This document shows positions 16,763-25,311 of a stretch of 64,000 bases of DNA, piece by piece. Position numbers and translations under genes: made by a program. Each line of letters opens with the position of its first letter. Position 1 is the stretch's first letter. The notes under the pieces are model-generated. The model saw only the letters and a program-made list of their open reading frames with translations. It searched no databases and was not told the DNA's origin. The DNA is from Ruania albidiflava DSM 18029 (GTDB taxonomy: Bacteria; Actinomycetota; Actinomycetes; Actinomycetales; Beutenbergiaceae): positions 1-64,000 of the forward strand of contig NZ_ATWL01000015.1 in the NCBI RefSeq assembly GCF_000421225.1. The letters run 5' to 3'.

Positions 16763-16768
16763 TACACT
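16763..16768 (+). promoter_or_regulatory. Predicted -10 of leaderless pmt
   Basis: TACACT sits 7 nt before the GTG of pmt with no ribosome site between. It lies in the 86-bp gap divergent from tdk. Confidence 0.45.
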
Positions 16769-16775
16769 GGCGGGC

Positions 16776-18557
16776 GTGAGAGCAGAGGGCGCGCAGGAGG
16801 GGGCGCGCGAAGGCGACCCCACGGCGTCGGCTCCCACTCTGGCCGGCTCGATCACCAGGACCACGGCCGAGGTTCCTGGCTCGTCCGGCACGGCAACCGC
16901 CCGGCATGCTGCTCCGGTGCCGAACCGGTGGCACCAGCTGCAGGCGCTGGTGCGCCGGCCGCCGCTGCCCGGCACGCACACCGCTGCCGAGATCCGCACC
17001 TCGCTCGAGGACCGGCTGCTGCCCCCGGTGCCCGGCTCCCGGCTGTGGGGCTGGATCGGTGCGCTGCTGGTGACGGCGGTCGCCGGCGTGCTCCGGCTGG
17101 TGCACCTGGAGCGCCCGGACCGGTTGGTCTTCGACGAGACCTACTACGTCAAGCAGGCCTACTCCCTGCTCACCCTGGGCTACGAAGGAACCTGGAACGA
17201 GGAACCGGACGAACGTTTCGCCGCCGGGGACTTCTCCGACCTGAACACCGACGCCGACTACGTGGTGCACCCCAGCGTGGGCAAGTGGATGATCGCGATC
17301 GGGATGCGGCTGCTCGGCCCGGAGAACCCGTGGGGCTGGCGGATCAGCGCCGCCGTGGTCGGCACGCTCTCGGTGCTGCTGCTCGCTCGGATCGCGCGGC
17401 GGCTGTTCTCCTCGAGCCTGTTCGGGTGCACTGCTGCGCTGCTGCTGGCCGTCGACGGGGAGCACATCGTCCTCTCCCGCATCTCCATCCTGGACATCTT
17501 CCTGCAGTTCTGGGTGCTCGCCGCGTTCGGAGCGCTGCTGCTGGACCGGCAGTGGCACCGGCGGCACCTGGCCGCCCGTGCTGCCACAGAGCTGGCCGCA
17601 CGGGGCAGCTACGGCGACCCGTGGGGGCCGAAGGCCGGGCTACGCCCGTGGTTGCTGGTGGCCGGGGTGTGCCTGGGGCTGGCCAGCGGGGTGAAGTGGT
17701 CCGGGGTCTACGCCCTCGCGGTGTTCGGGATCGTGGCGGTGGTCTGGTCGGTGACAGCCCGCCGGGAGCTGTCGGTGCGGTTGTGGTCCGGGGCCGGGCT
17801 GGTGCGCGACGGGGTGCGCTCGTTCCTGGTGCTGGTGCCCACTGCGGCGGTGGTCTACGTGCTCACCTGGCTGCCGTGGTGGCTGAACCCGGGCTCCTAC
17901 TACCGGCACTGGGCCAGCGACGTGAACGCCGTCGCCGAGCACCCGCAACGCCCCTGGCTGCCGGACTGGCTGAACTCCTGGTGGGAGTACCACCTGAAGA
18001 TGTGGCACTTCCACAACAACCTGACCTCTGAGCACACCTATATGTCCCACCCGGCCGGCTGGCTGGTCCAGTGGCGGCCCACGTCCTTCGCGTGGCGGGA
18101 CGTGGAGGACGGCACGTCCATGGACCTGTGCGGCGCGAGCCGGTGCGTCGGGGCGATCACCTCGCTGGGCAACCCGGTGCTGTGGTGGGGCGGGGCGCTG
18201 GCGCTGCTGCTCGTTGTCTGGCTGGCGGTGCGGCACCGAGACTGGCGCGCCTGGGCCATCCTGGGTGGGTACGCGGCGACGTACCTGCCCTGGTTCGCCT
18301 ACACCGAGCGCACCATCTTCACCTTCTACACCGTGGCGCTGGCACCGTTCGTGGCGCTCGCACTGACGGTCGCTCTGGCCACCCTGGTCGGCAGTCCCAG
18401 CTGGCCGTTACGAGAACGCCGACCAGGGATCTGGACGGCGGCGGGCATCGTGGTGCTCGCCGTGCTGGTGGGCGCGTTCTACTGGCCGATCTGGTCCAAC
18501 CAGTGGGTGCCGTACTGGTTCTGGCGCCTGCACATGCTGCTGCCCAGCTGGATCTGA
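16776..18557 (+). CDS. pmt: Polyprenol-phosphate-mannose protein O-mannosyltransferase
   Basis: A GT39 membrane glycosyltransferase that moves mannose from polyprenol phosphate to secreted proteins at the membrane. The product has 593 residues with an N-terminal cytoplasmic tail of about 90 residues and then some 11 membrane helices. The first external loop carries the catalytic acidic pair in LVFDETYYVKQ. VHPSVGKWMIAIG and GWRISAAV are also characteristic. The C-terminal YTERTIFTFYTVAL helix is conserved in actinobacterial Pmt. GTG start with a leaderless promoter. Divergent from tdk-rsmI, as at the mycobacterial Rv1002c locus. Confidence 0.92.
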   Translation: MRAEGAQEGAREGDPTASAPTLAGSITRTTAEVPGSSGTATARHAAPVPNRWHQLQALVRRPPLPGTHTAAEIRTSLEDRLLPPVPGSRLWGWIGALLVTAVAGVLRLVHLERPDRLVFDETYYVKQAYSLLTLGYEGTWNEEPDERFAAGDFSDLNTDADYVVHPSVGKWMIAIGMRLLGPENPWGWRISAAVVGTLSVLLLARIARRLFSSSLFGCTAALLLAVDGEHIVLSRISILDIFLQFWVLAAFGALLLDRQWHRRHLAARAATELAARGSYGDPWGPKAGLRPWLLVAGVCLGLASGVKWSGVYALAVFGIVAVVWSVTARRELSVRLWSGAGLVRDGVRSFLVLVPTAAVVYVLTWLPWWLNPGSYYRHWASDVNAVAEHPQRPWLPDWLNSWWEYHLKMWHFHNNLTSEHTYMSHPAGWLVQWRPTSFAWRDVEDGTSMDLCGASRCVGAITSLGNPVLWWGGALALLLVVWLAVRHRDWRAWAILGGYAATYLPWFAYTERTIFTFYTVALAPFVALALTVALATLVGSPSWPLRERRPGIWTAAGIVVLAVLVGAFYWPIWSNQWVPYWFWRLHMLLPSWI

Positions 18558-18603
18558 GCGGCACTGCGCCACCCCCGTCCCCATCACGCCCCAGAGACAA
18601 AGC

Positions 18604-18646
18604 TGCTCGTCGATCTGGCCACCGGCTGTGGCCAGATCGACGAGCA
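18604..18646. terminator. 19-bp perfect hairpin between convergent genes
   Basis: TGCTCGTCGATCTGGCCAC at 18604-18622 is exactly complementary to 18628-18646 around the loop CGGCT. It lies 47 bp after pmt and 57 bp after the convergent aldo/keto reductase. There is no T-tract on either side. It is most likely a bidirectional terminator. Nothing else is seen in 18558-18702. Confidence 0.7.
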
Positions 18647-18702
18647 CGTTCAGGTTTGGGGGACCGCTCGGGGCCGGGCGGGCCGCCCTCAGCCCCGCAG
18701 GA

Positions 18703-19563
18703 TCACGTGTCGGCGAACTCCGGCAGACCGAAGTGTGCAGTGGACGGGTCGCCGCCGTAGCGGGTGCCGTTGTCCAAGGCGGCGATCTGCTCCAGGTCCG
18801 CATCGGAGAGGGTCACCGAGGTGGCGTTGAAGTTCTCCGCGATCCGGGAGGGCGTCACCGACTTGGGGATCACCACGTTGCCGATCTGCAGGTGCCACGC
18901 GAGCACCACCTGCGCGGCCGTGGCCCCGTGCCGCTCAGCGATCTGGGTCAGCACCGGGTCGTCGAGCAGCCCCTTCCCGGAGCCGAGCGGCGACCAGGCC
19001 TCGGTGAGCGTGCCGTGCGAAGCGTTCAGCTCCCGCATCTCGGCCTGCTGCAGGTAGGGGTGCACCTCGATCTGGTTGAGCACCGGCACCACACCGGTCT
19101 CGTCGATGATGCGCTCCAGCTCGGTGCGGTGGAAGTTGGAGACACCGATCGAGCGCACCCGGCCGGACTCGGCGAGGGTGGCGAACGCCTTCCAGGTGTC
19201 CAGGTACCGGTCCGCACGCGGGCAGGCCCAGTGGATCAGGTACAGGTCGAGGGTCTCCAGGCCGAGCTTCTCCATGGAGACGTCGAACGCCTTCAGGGTG
19301 GAGTCGTAGCCCTGGTCGACGTTCCACAGCTTGGTCGTGATGAACAGGTCCTCACGCGGCACACCGGACGCGGCGATCGCGCGGCCGACGCCGCTCTCGT
19401 TACCGTACACGGCTGCCGTGTCCACGAGCCGGTAGCCGACCCGGAGGGCCTCCTCGGTGGCGACCTGCGCCTGGTCGTCCGGGACCTGCCAGACGCCGAA
19501 ACCGAGCTGGGGAATCTCATTGCCGTCGCGCATCGCGACGCTGGGAATGGTCGTATCAGTCAC
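18703..19563 (-). CDS. Aldo/keto reductase (2,5-diketo-gluconate reductase-like)
   Basis: A 286-residue NADPH-dependent carbonyl reductase. The catalytic tetrad is visible: Asp and Tyr in LVDTAAVYGNE, Lys in TKLWN, and His in YLIHWACP. It also has SIGVSNF and the C-terminal cofactor segment IPKSVTPSRI-EN. These place it in the AKR5 group with DkgA-like reductases. The start is probably GTG 19563 (VTDTTIP); GTG 19572 is also possible. ATG further inside would remove the first strand. Substrate unknown. Confidence 0.9.
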   Translation of the reverse strand: MTDTTIPSVAMRDGNEIPQLGFGVWQVPDDQAQVATEEALRVGYRLVDTAAVYGNESGVGRAIAASGVPREDLFITTKLWNVDQGYDSTLKAFDVSMEKLGLETLDLYLIHWACPRADRYLDTWKAFATLAESGRVRSIGVSNFHRTELERIIDETGVVPVLNQIEVHPYLQQAEMRELNASHGTLTEAWSPLGSGKGLLDDPVLTQIAERHGATAAQVVLAWHLQIGNVVIPKSVTPSRIAENFNATSVTLSDADLEQIAALDNGTRYGGDPSTAHFGLPEFADT

Positions 19564-19715
19564 GACTGTCACCGTAACAACAAGTGCACCACCGTGCAGG
19601 CACCGCCCGCCGGTGCGGTCACGCACCACAGGCACCGGAGCGGTCCTTCGCGGCGCTGCGGAGGCTGGTCGCCGGTGGGCGGCGTAGAGTCGGCCCACCC
19701 GGCCGAGGAGGACCG

Positions 19716-20153
19716 ATGTCCCTGACCCTGCACACCACGATCGAGGCCCGCGGCCCCGCCGCCGCGATCGTGCTCACCGACGACCAGGTCGCCACCCTCG
19801 GTGTCGGCAAGGCCGGTCCGGTGACCGTGACCATCGCGGGCACCACCGCCCGCCTCCGGCTGGCCCGGATGGGTGGGGAGAACATGATCGGGATGAGCAA
19901 GGCGGTCCGCGCCCAGCTCAGCGTCCAAGCCGGCGACCAGGTGGAGGCGCAGATCGCGCCGGACCTGGCCGAACGCACTGTGGACATACCGCCCGAGCTG
20001 ACCGCTGCGCTCGAGGAGGCAGGTCTGACCGAGGCGTTCGGCGCGTGGTCCTACAGCCGGCGCAAGGAGGCGGCCCGCGGCGTCGCCGAGGCGAAGGCGG
20101 CCGAGACCAAGGCCCGGCGGGTGGTCAAGGTGCTCGAGGCGCTCCAGTCCTGA
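19716..20153 (+). CDS. DUF1905/YdeI-OmpD-associated family protein
   Basis: A 145-residue cytoplasmic protein. The first 95 residues form the DUF1905 beta-barrel-like domain (GPVTVTIAGTTARLRLARMG then GDQVEAQIAPD). The C-terminal IPPELTAALEEAGLTEAFGAWSYSRRKEAA is the YdeI/OmpD-associated segment, with E-A-F-x-x-x-S-xx-R-xKE-xx-xxxxxAK. The function is unknown; in other bacteria the family is linked to bacteriocin or stress protection. ATG 19716 has GAGGAGG upstream, and longer frames are not supported. It is followed by a strong hairpin. Confidence 0.85.
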   Translation: MSLTLHTTIEARGPAAAIVLTDDQVATLGVGKAGPVTVTIAGTTARLRLARMGGENMIGMSKAVRAQLSVQAGDQVEAQIAPDLAERTVDIPPELTAALEEAGLTEAFGAWSYSRRKEAARGVAEAKAAETKARRVVKVLEALQS

Positions 20154-20168
20154 GCCGCCGGCAGCAAT

Positions 20169-20208
20169 GTCACGAGGATCCGGGCACGGGTGCCCGGATC
20201 CTCGTGAC
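20169..20208. terminator. 19-bp perfect hairpin terminator
   Basis: GTCACGAGGATCCGGGCAC at 20169-20187 pairs fully with 20190-20208 around two G (in practice a 4-nt loop). It is placed between the YdeI-like gene and the convergent GH20 gene, with no T-tract, and is probably bidirectional. Confidence 0.75.
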
Positions 20209-20256
20209 GCTGGTGATGACAAGCGCCCTCGCCGGGAGAGACGGCGCCGGCTGCGC

Positions 20257-21687
20257 TCAGAGGACCTGCTCGCTGCGGTGGTAGGCCAGGCCCTGGGCGT
20301 CCCACAGCGGTGCGTGCTCCCGCAGCCGCGGGACGAACGCCTCCCAGTCGCGCTGTTCTTGCGCTGTCCAGCTCACCTCGGCGACCGCGGCCAGCCGGGG
20401 CAGGAGCATGGTGAACAGGTCGTCCTCGGTGACGATCGTCTCGGTCCACACCGCGGCCTCTATCCCCCGCACCGCCTCGGCCGGCACCCCGTCCAGGTAG
20501 GCCTGCGGATCCCAGTCGTAGGAGTCCCGCACCTCCACGTACCCGGCCCAGTGCAGCCCGAGCGGGAAACCCTCGTAGTACTGCATGTCCAGGTAGACCC
20601 GGTTACCGGGGCTGAGCACCACCTGTGCACCGGCCCGCGCCGCCTCGACCACCGGCGCAGGGTCCACGCCCGAGTCCCACAGCTGCACCACCGCCCCCGC
20701 CGGCAGCGGGGCAGCCGCGGCCTCCCCCCACATCATCGGAGTCTTGCCGGTGCGCTGCACCGCGTCGGCCAGGTGCTGGACGAACGCCACGTACTCCTCC
20801 CGCGGCATCGTGTGCACCTCGTCCCCACCGGCGTGCAGGTACGGGCCGTTGACGAGGGGAGCCAGGTGGCCCAGCACGTCGTCGATGAACGGTGCGGTGG
20901 CCGGGTTGTCCAGGGCCAGCTTGGAGAACCCCACCTCGATACCCCGGTAGGCCTCGGCAGGCTCTCCGGTCTCGGTGAGGGCACCGATCGCGTGCTGGGC
21001 GGCGTTCACGTGGCCGGGCATGTCGATCTCCGGCACCACGAGGATGCCCCGGGCGTCGGCGTAGGCGACCAGGTCGCGGAACTCCTCGGTGCTCAGGTAG
21101 CCACCGGGCCCCTCCCCCACCTGGGTGGCGCCGGAGATCTCGGTCAGCTCGGGGCGGCCCGGCACCTCGATGCGCCAGCCCTGGTCGTCGGACAGGTGCA
21201 GGTGCAGCACGTTCAGCTTGTAGGCGGCCATCAGGTCGATGACCTTCGTCAGCGTCGACGGGCCGAAGAAGTGCCGGGAGATGTCCACCATCAGCCCGCG
21301 GTGCGCGAACCGGGGGCTGTCCTCGATCTCCACACCGGGCACCTGTCCGGGAGCTGCCTGCGGCAGGTCCAGGTCACGCAGCTGGACGAGCGTAGCCAAC
21401 CCGCGCAGCAGACCGAGCCGGCCCCCGGCGAGCTCTACGCGACCATCACCCGCCCGCAGCACGTACGCTTCGCCGTCGCTGTCCTGCTCCGCCAGCACGA
21501 CGACGGAAGGCGAGGTGCTCTGGTCCGCCACCGGGGCGTCGTCATCGCGGGTGGGCAGGTCCAGCATGGCGGCGGCCACCGCCACCAGCTCCTGCGGTGC
21601 GAGCAGCTGCGTGCTGGCGTCCAGCGTGGTCGGGGCGCCGCCGCGGGTGCTGATCGTGGCGGGCAGGGGCACGAGCGGGAACGTCAC
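20257..21687 (-). CDS. Beta-N-acetylhexosaminidase (GH20)
   Basis: Removes terminal GlcNAc or GalNAc. The product has 476 residues with an N-terminal GH20b domain (about 1-115) and then the barrel. Signatures are RGLMVDISRHFF, LNVLHLHLSDDQGWRIE, EIDMPGH and the catalytic Asp-Glu pair in HAGGDEVH; WGEAA and WTE follow. No signal peptide is visible, so it acts on imported oligosaccharides. GTG 21687 has AAGGAG upstream. A secreted propeller protein lies upstream on the same strand 68 bp away, and a LacI regulator is divergent from that, suggesting one glycan-use locus. Confidence 0.93.
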   Translation of the reverse strand: MTFPLVPLPATISTRGGAPTTLDASTQLLAPQELVAVAAAMLDLPTRDDDAPVADQSTSPSVVVLAEQDSDGEAYVLRAGDGRVELAGGRLGLLRGLATLVQLRDLDLPQAAPGQVPGVEIEDSPRFAHRGLMVDISRHFFGPSTLTKVIDLMAAYKLNVLHLHLSDDQGWRIEVPGRPELTEISGATQVGEGPGGYLSTEEFRDLVAYADARGILVVPEIDMPGHVNAAQHAIGALTETGEPAEAYRGIEVGFSKLALDNPATAPFIDDVLGHLAPLVNGPYLHAGGDEVHTMPREEYVAFVQHLADAVQRTGKTPMMWGEAAAAPLPAGAVVQLWDSGVDPAPVVEAARAGAQVVLSPGNRVYLDMQYYEGFPLGLHWAGYVEVRDSYDWDPQAYLDGVPAEAVRGIEAAVWTETIVTEDDLFTMLLPRLAAVAEVSWTAQEQRDWEAFVPRLREHAPLWDAQGLAYHRSEQVL

Positions 21688-21755
21688 GGGGGCGTCTCCT
21701 TCCGGCAGGCCGGGCTGGTCCTCGTCACGCTACCGCCTGTGCCCCTGCCTGCCGG

Positions 21756-24032
21756 TCAGTCGCGCACGGTCACCGTGAGCGGCTCGCTGCTGGTGCTGCC
21801 AGCATCGTTGGCGAGCTCGATCACGTAGACGTGCTCGCCGGGCGCCCGGCCGGTCAGCGCCACCTCGACGTGCTGGGCACGCGGGGTCGAGGCCTGCAGG
21901 CGACCGTCGGCCACCTGCTCACCGTCCTCGTAGAGCACCCAGCGGTCGGCGTCGGTGCCCCACCACATGTCCGCCGTGATCCGGTAGTCACCGTCGTGGT
22001 CGTCGTTGTCGTGGCTCAGGTGCGCGACGCCGGGTTCGGCATCGGTGACCCGCACCAGCAGCGGCTCGGTGGTGCTGGAGCCCTGCGAGTTCCGCAGCAC
22101 CGCCGTGTAGGTGTACTCGCCGTTGGCCCGGCCCTGCACCGGGAACGTGACCGACTGTGCCGTCGGCCCGGCGGCGACCAGGTCCTCCACCGCGACCAGG
22201 GCACCGTTCTCGTAGAGCTCGACCCGGCTGGCGTTGGCGCCCCACCACAGGTTCATCCGCACCTCGTAGCTGCCGTCGTGCAGACCGGTGGCCCACCCGC
22301 TGGTCGAGGAGAGGACGCCCCGCGCTGGAGGTGCCGTCTCCTCGTCCGCCGGCAACGGCTCCGCGGCCTGCTGGCAGGTGGTGTAGGCATCGGCGCCCGG
22401 GGAGAAGCGGACCCAGTCGAAGCTGGCCGAGATCTCGGCCGCCACGGTGGTGCCGCGGAAGGCGTAGGGGCCCACGTGGGTGAATCCGGCCTCGGCCGCG
22501 TCGATGTCGCGGCCGTACCGGGTGAACGTCTGGCCGTCGTAGGAGACGCTGGCCCGGATGGTGTCACCGTCGCTGGTGTAGCGCAGCCAGATCGTGGTGG
22601 TGCCCTCGATCTCCGGCGCGGCGGAGTCCTGCCGGTTCTGCCCGCCGCGGTGGTACACCAGCTCCACGGTCGGGCCGGGGGTGGCCCGGCCGAGGTCGAG
22701 CTTGGCGTAGTGGGTGTCGTCGGCATAGAGCAGCAGACCGGCCTGCTGGAACTTCTGCGTCGCGTCGATGGTGACCCGCGTGGTGACCTGCCAGGGCCCG
22801 TTCGGCAGCTCCTGCTGCAGCAGCGGCGCGGCCGCCACACCACCGGTGTAGGTGGGCACCACGAGCTGACCACCAGCCACCTGATGGCGTGCGGCCTCCG
22901 CACGGACCACGCGGTCCCAGACGTCCGTCGGCGCACCGCCCTCGAACTCGTCGCTGCCGTCGGCAGCACACTGCGCGAACACCGGATTCTCCGGGTCCTC
23001 GGGGAAGTCGCCGAACGGGGGCGGCATGATCACGTCCGCGCCTTCCTTGGCCCAGGCGATGGTGGCGCCCAGGCGGTCGCCGGACTCGTAGAACATGTAC
23101 ATCTCACCGTGGTCGGTGACGATCTCCGGTGCCGCGATGCGGCCCACGTCGTCGCCGAGGCCGCTGGCGCTGTGCAGCAGGATGGGCTCCTCGCCGACCT
23201 CGCGCAGGCTGGCGTCGATGGTGCGGGCGTAGACGTTGCCGCTGGAGGCGTGGTAGATCACGTAGAGCTGGTCGTTCCACTCCCAGAGGTCGCCGCCGGA
23301 GACGTTCTTGCCCTCCTCGTCACCGGGTGCCACCACGTAGTCCGGGTCCACCTGCCAGGTGCGCCCGTCCACCGACTCGGCCAGCCGGATCCGGCGGATG
23401 TCGTCGCGCTCGTTGCCCATGTAGAACATGGCGTAGGCGTACCCAGAGTCCGGGTCCGGGTGCTCGAAGACCCGTGCATAGCTGGTCTCGGTCACCTCCG
23501 GGCCGCCCATGGCATTGTCGACCGCGATCCCGCCGTAGTCGAAGGTGATGCCGTCATCGGTCTCCGCCCAGCGGGTCTGGGCATTGCTGCCGTGGAAGTA
23601 GAGGAACATCCGGTCGGCCTCGGTGTTCCAGATCGCATCGGGGCTGGAGACGTGCGGCACCGCGTAGTACGGGTCCCACTCGTTGGTGATCAGCGGGTTC
23701 TCGGCGTACTCGGTCCACGGACCCTCGAGGCTGTCGGCGTACATCAGGGAGATGCCGCCCGGGTTGTCGTGCGGCGCGTAGTAGAGGTACCACTCGCCCA
23801 GCGGGTCCTCGAAGTAGGCACCGGCGTGGAAGATGCTCGGGAAGATGAATTCATCCGTCGGGTTGTAGATCATCTCGTCCTTGATGGTGATCACCCCCTG
23901 GTACCCGAACACGGGCCAGTCCGCCGGCGGCGGCGCGGTGTCTGCCTGGGTGGGAGCCGCGAGGGCCACCATCCCGGCCAGCACCGTCAGCGTGGCGGGC
24001 AGCCGCCTGCGCAGGCGCGATGCGATCGTCAT
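21756..24032 (-). CDS. Secreted multidomain GH43-like protein with chitinase-type Ig repeats
   Basis: A 758-residue secreted protein. The signal peptide is at about 1-30 (AGMVALAAPTQA). Residues 40-350 form a five-bladed propeller resembling GH43 and related hydrolases, for example YLYYAPHDNPGGISLMYADS and MFLYFHGSN. Residues about 370-560 look like the concanavalin-type C2 domain of beta-xylosidases (GPWQVTTRVTIDA). Two C-terminal repeats of about 85 residues share HDGxYxxxxxxWWGxxAxxxxLYExG and resemble chitinase A N-terminal Ig-like domains. The glycan target is unknown; the neighbouring GH20 suggests an amino-sugar polymer. It probably belongs to one operon with GH20 under the divergent LacI protein. 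Confidence 0.8.
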   Translation of the reverse strand: MTIASRLRRRLPATLTVLAGMVALAAPTQADTAPPPADWPVFGYQGVITIKDEMIYNPTDEFIFPSIFHAGAYFEDPLGEWYLYYAPHDNPGGISLMYADSLEGPWTEYAENPLITNEWDPYYAVPHVSSPDAIWNTEADRMFLYFHGSNAQTRWAETDDGITFDYGGIAVDNAMGGPEVTETSYARVFEHPDPDSGYAYAMFYMGNERDDIRRIRLAESVDGRTWQVDPDYVVAPGDEEGKNVSGGDLWEWNDQLYVIYHASSGNVYARTIDASLREVGEEPILLHSASGLGDDVGRIAAPEIVTDHGEMYMFYESGDRLGATIAWAKEGADVIMPPPFGDFPEDPENPVFAQCAADGSDEFEGGAPTDVWDRVVRAEAARHQVAGGQLVVPTYTGGVAAAPLLQQELPNGPWQVTTRVTIDATQKFQQAGLLLYADDTHYAKLDLGRATPGPTVELVYHRGGQNRQDSAAPEIEGTTTIWLRYTSDGDTIRASVSYDGQTFTRYGRDIDAAEAGFTHVGPYAFRGTTVAAEISASFDWVRFSPGADAYTTCQQAAEPLPADEETAPPARGVLSSTSGWATGLHDGSYEVRMNLWWGANASRVELYENGALVAVEDLVAAGPTAQSVTFPVQGRANGEYTYTAVLRNSQGSSTTEPLLVRVTDAEPGVAHLSHDNDDHDGDYRITADMWWGTDADRWVLYEDGEQVADGRLQASTPRAQHVEVALTGRAPGEHVYVIELANDAGSTSSEPLTVTVRD

Positions 24033-24120
24033 CGATCCGTCTCCTTCTCCTCCGGGAGGGACCGGACGTTCCGCGCCAGCGCCGGTGGCGGCGAGGCCGG
24101 GACGTTCCGGTTCCCACCGT

Positions 24121-24171
24121 TGCTCATACGGATTAGCATGGGAACGCCCGTGATGCTAATGCGCATGAGCA
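24121..24171. promoter_or_regulatory. Paired LacI-type operators between glycan gene and lacI
   Basis: Arms of 19 bp (24121-24139 and 24153-24171) match 17/19 as an inverted repeat across 13 bp. Within them are two 16-bp palindromes, GCTCATACGGATTAGC (24122-24137) and GCTAATGCGCATGAGC (24155-24170). Their centres are 33 bp apart, about three helix turns. A further TGCTCAT lies at 24190-24196. They are placed between the divergent starts and most likely bound by the adjacent LacI protein. Confidence 0.7.
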
Positions 24172-24212
24172 GGCCGGGCTAGTAATAACTGCTCATAGGG
24201 GCGGCAGCACCG

Positions 24213-25301
24213 ATGACGATGCGAGGAGGCAGGGTGCGACGACAGGACGCGCCACGGGTGCGGATCACCCAGCGGCAGGTCGCCGAGCTGGCCGGGGTGA
24301 GCCAGTCCACCGTCTCGCTCGTGGTCAACGGCAAGGCCGACGCACGCAGCCGGATCCCCCGTGCCACCCGGGAGCGGGTGCTGCGAGTACTGCGTGAGGC
24401 GGAGTACGTGGCCGACCCCGCGGCCCGCAGGCTCGCCGGCGGGATGAACCGCCTGGTCGGGGTGTTCACCTACGAACCCGCCTTCCCGGCCGCCAGCCGC
24501 GACTTCTATGCAGCCCTGCTCACCGGCATCGAGCACCAGGCCGAGCAGCTCGGCTATGACCTGCTGATGTTCACCTCAGCACCGGTGACCCACGGCCGCC
24601 GCCAGCTCTTCCACCCGGCGAACCGGTTGCGCCTGGCCGACGGCTGCCTCCTCCTCGGCCTGGAGATGGACGATGCGGACCTGGAGCGACTAGCCACGTC
24701 TGGTCTGCCGTTCGTGGCCGTCGGGCGGCGAGAGACGCCAGGTGTCCCGTACGTGGCGGCGGACTATGCGGGCGCGACCGCCGAGCTGGTCGGCCAGGCC
24801 TGGGATCTGGGACACCGTCGGTTCGCGATGATCCATCGGGACAGCTCCGGTGAGTCGGTACAGGACCGCCTGCGTGGTCTCATCGATGAGCTCTCCCGGC
24901 GGGACCGCGGCGCTCTGGGCACGGCGGTGATCGAGGCGGCCAGCACGACCGGCCTGGAGAAGGAGTGGCGGCGGGTGCGCCGCGCCGGGGCGAGCGTGGT
25001 CTTCGTGGAGTCCCCCGAGCATGCGTTGGTGGTCCTCGACCTCGCTCGCCGGGACGGCGTCTGCGTACCGGACGAGCTGTCCTTGGTCACCCTCGGCGAC
25101 CCCGCACGCGCCACGCCGGTGGAGCTGACCAGGATCGTGCCGCCACGCACCCGCCTCGGCGCGGAGGCGCTGAGCCTGCTCGGACAGATCCTCGATCCGC
25201 AGGTGCACCTGTCCACCGACGAGCTGCGGGTCACCCTGCCGTGCGCGATCGCGCCGGGCGCCACCCTCGCAGGCCCTGCCGACGAGCGGCCAGCGACGTA
25301 G
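24213..25301 (+). CDS. LacI-family transcriptional regulator
   Basis: A 362-residue repressor-type regulator. The helix-turn-helix and hinge are at about 17-75 (RQVAELAGVSQSTVSLVVNG, then AARRLAGG). The periplasmic-binding-protein-like effector domain follows, with GVFTYEPAF, GHRRFAMIHRD and IVPPRTRLGAEAL. The effector is presumably an oligosaccharide released by the adjacent glycosidases. It is divergent from the secreted hydrolase gene with two palindromic operators in between, so it likely controls that operon and itself. ATG 24213 is chosen; GTG 24234 is a possible shorter start. Confidence 0.92.
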   Translation: MTMRGGRVRRQDAPRVRITQRQVAELAGVSQSTVSLVVNGKADARSRIPRATRERVLRVLREAEYVADPAARRLAGGMNRLVGVFTYEPAFPAASRDFYAALLTGIEHQAEQLGYDLLMFTSAPVTHGRRQLFHPANRLRLADGCLLLGLEMDDADLERLATSGLPFVAVGRRETPGVPYVAADYAGATAELVGQAWDLGHRRFAMIHRDSSGESVQDRLRGLIDELSRRDRGALGTAVIEAASTTGLEKEWRRVRRAGASVVFVESPEHALVVLDLARRDGVCVPDELSLVTLGDPARATPVELTRIVPPRTRLGAEALSLLGQILDPQVHLSTDELRVTLPCAIAPGATLAGPADERPAT

Positions 25302-25304
25302 GCT
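25299..25304 (+). promoter_or_regulatory. Predicted -10 of the hydroquinone-reductase-like gene
   Basis: TAGGCT overlaps the lacI stop region and lies 7 nt before ATG 25312, the leaderless spacing. No ribosome site precedes this start. Confidence 0.4.
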
Positions 25305-25311
25305 GGCGGCC

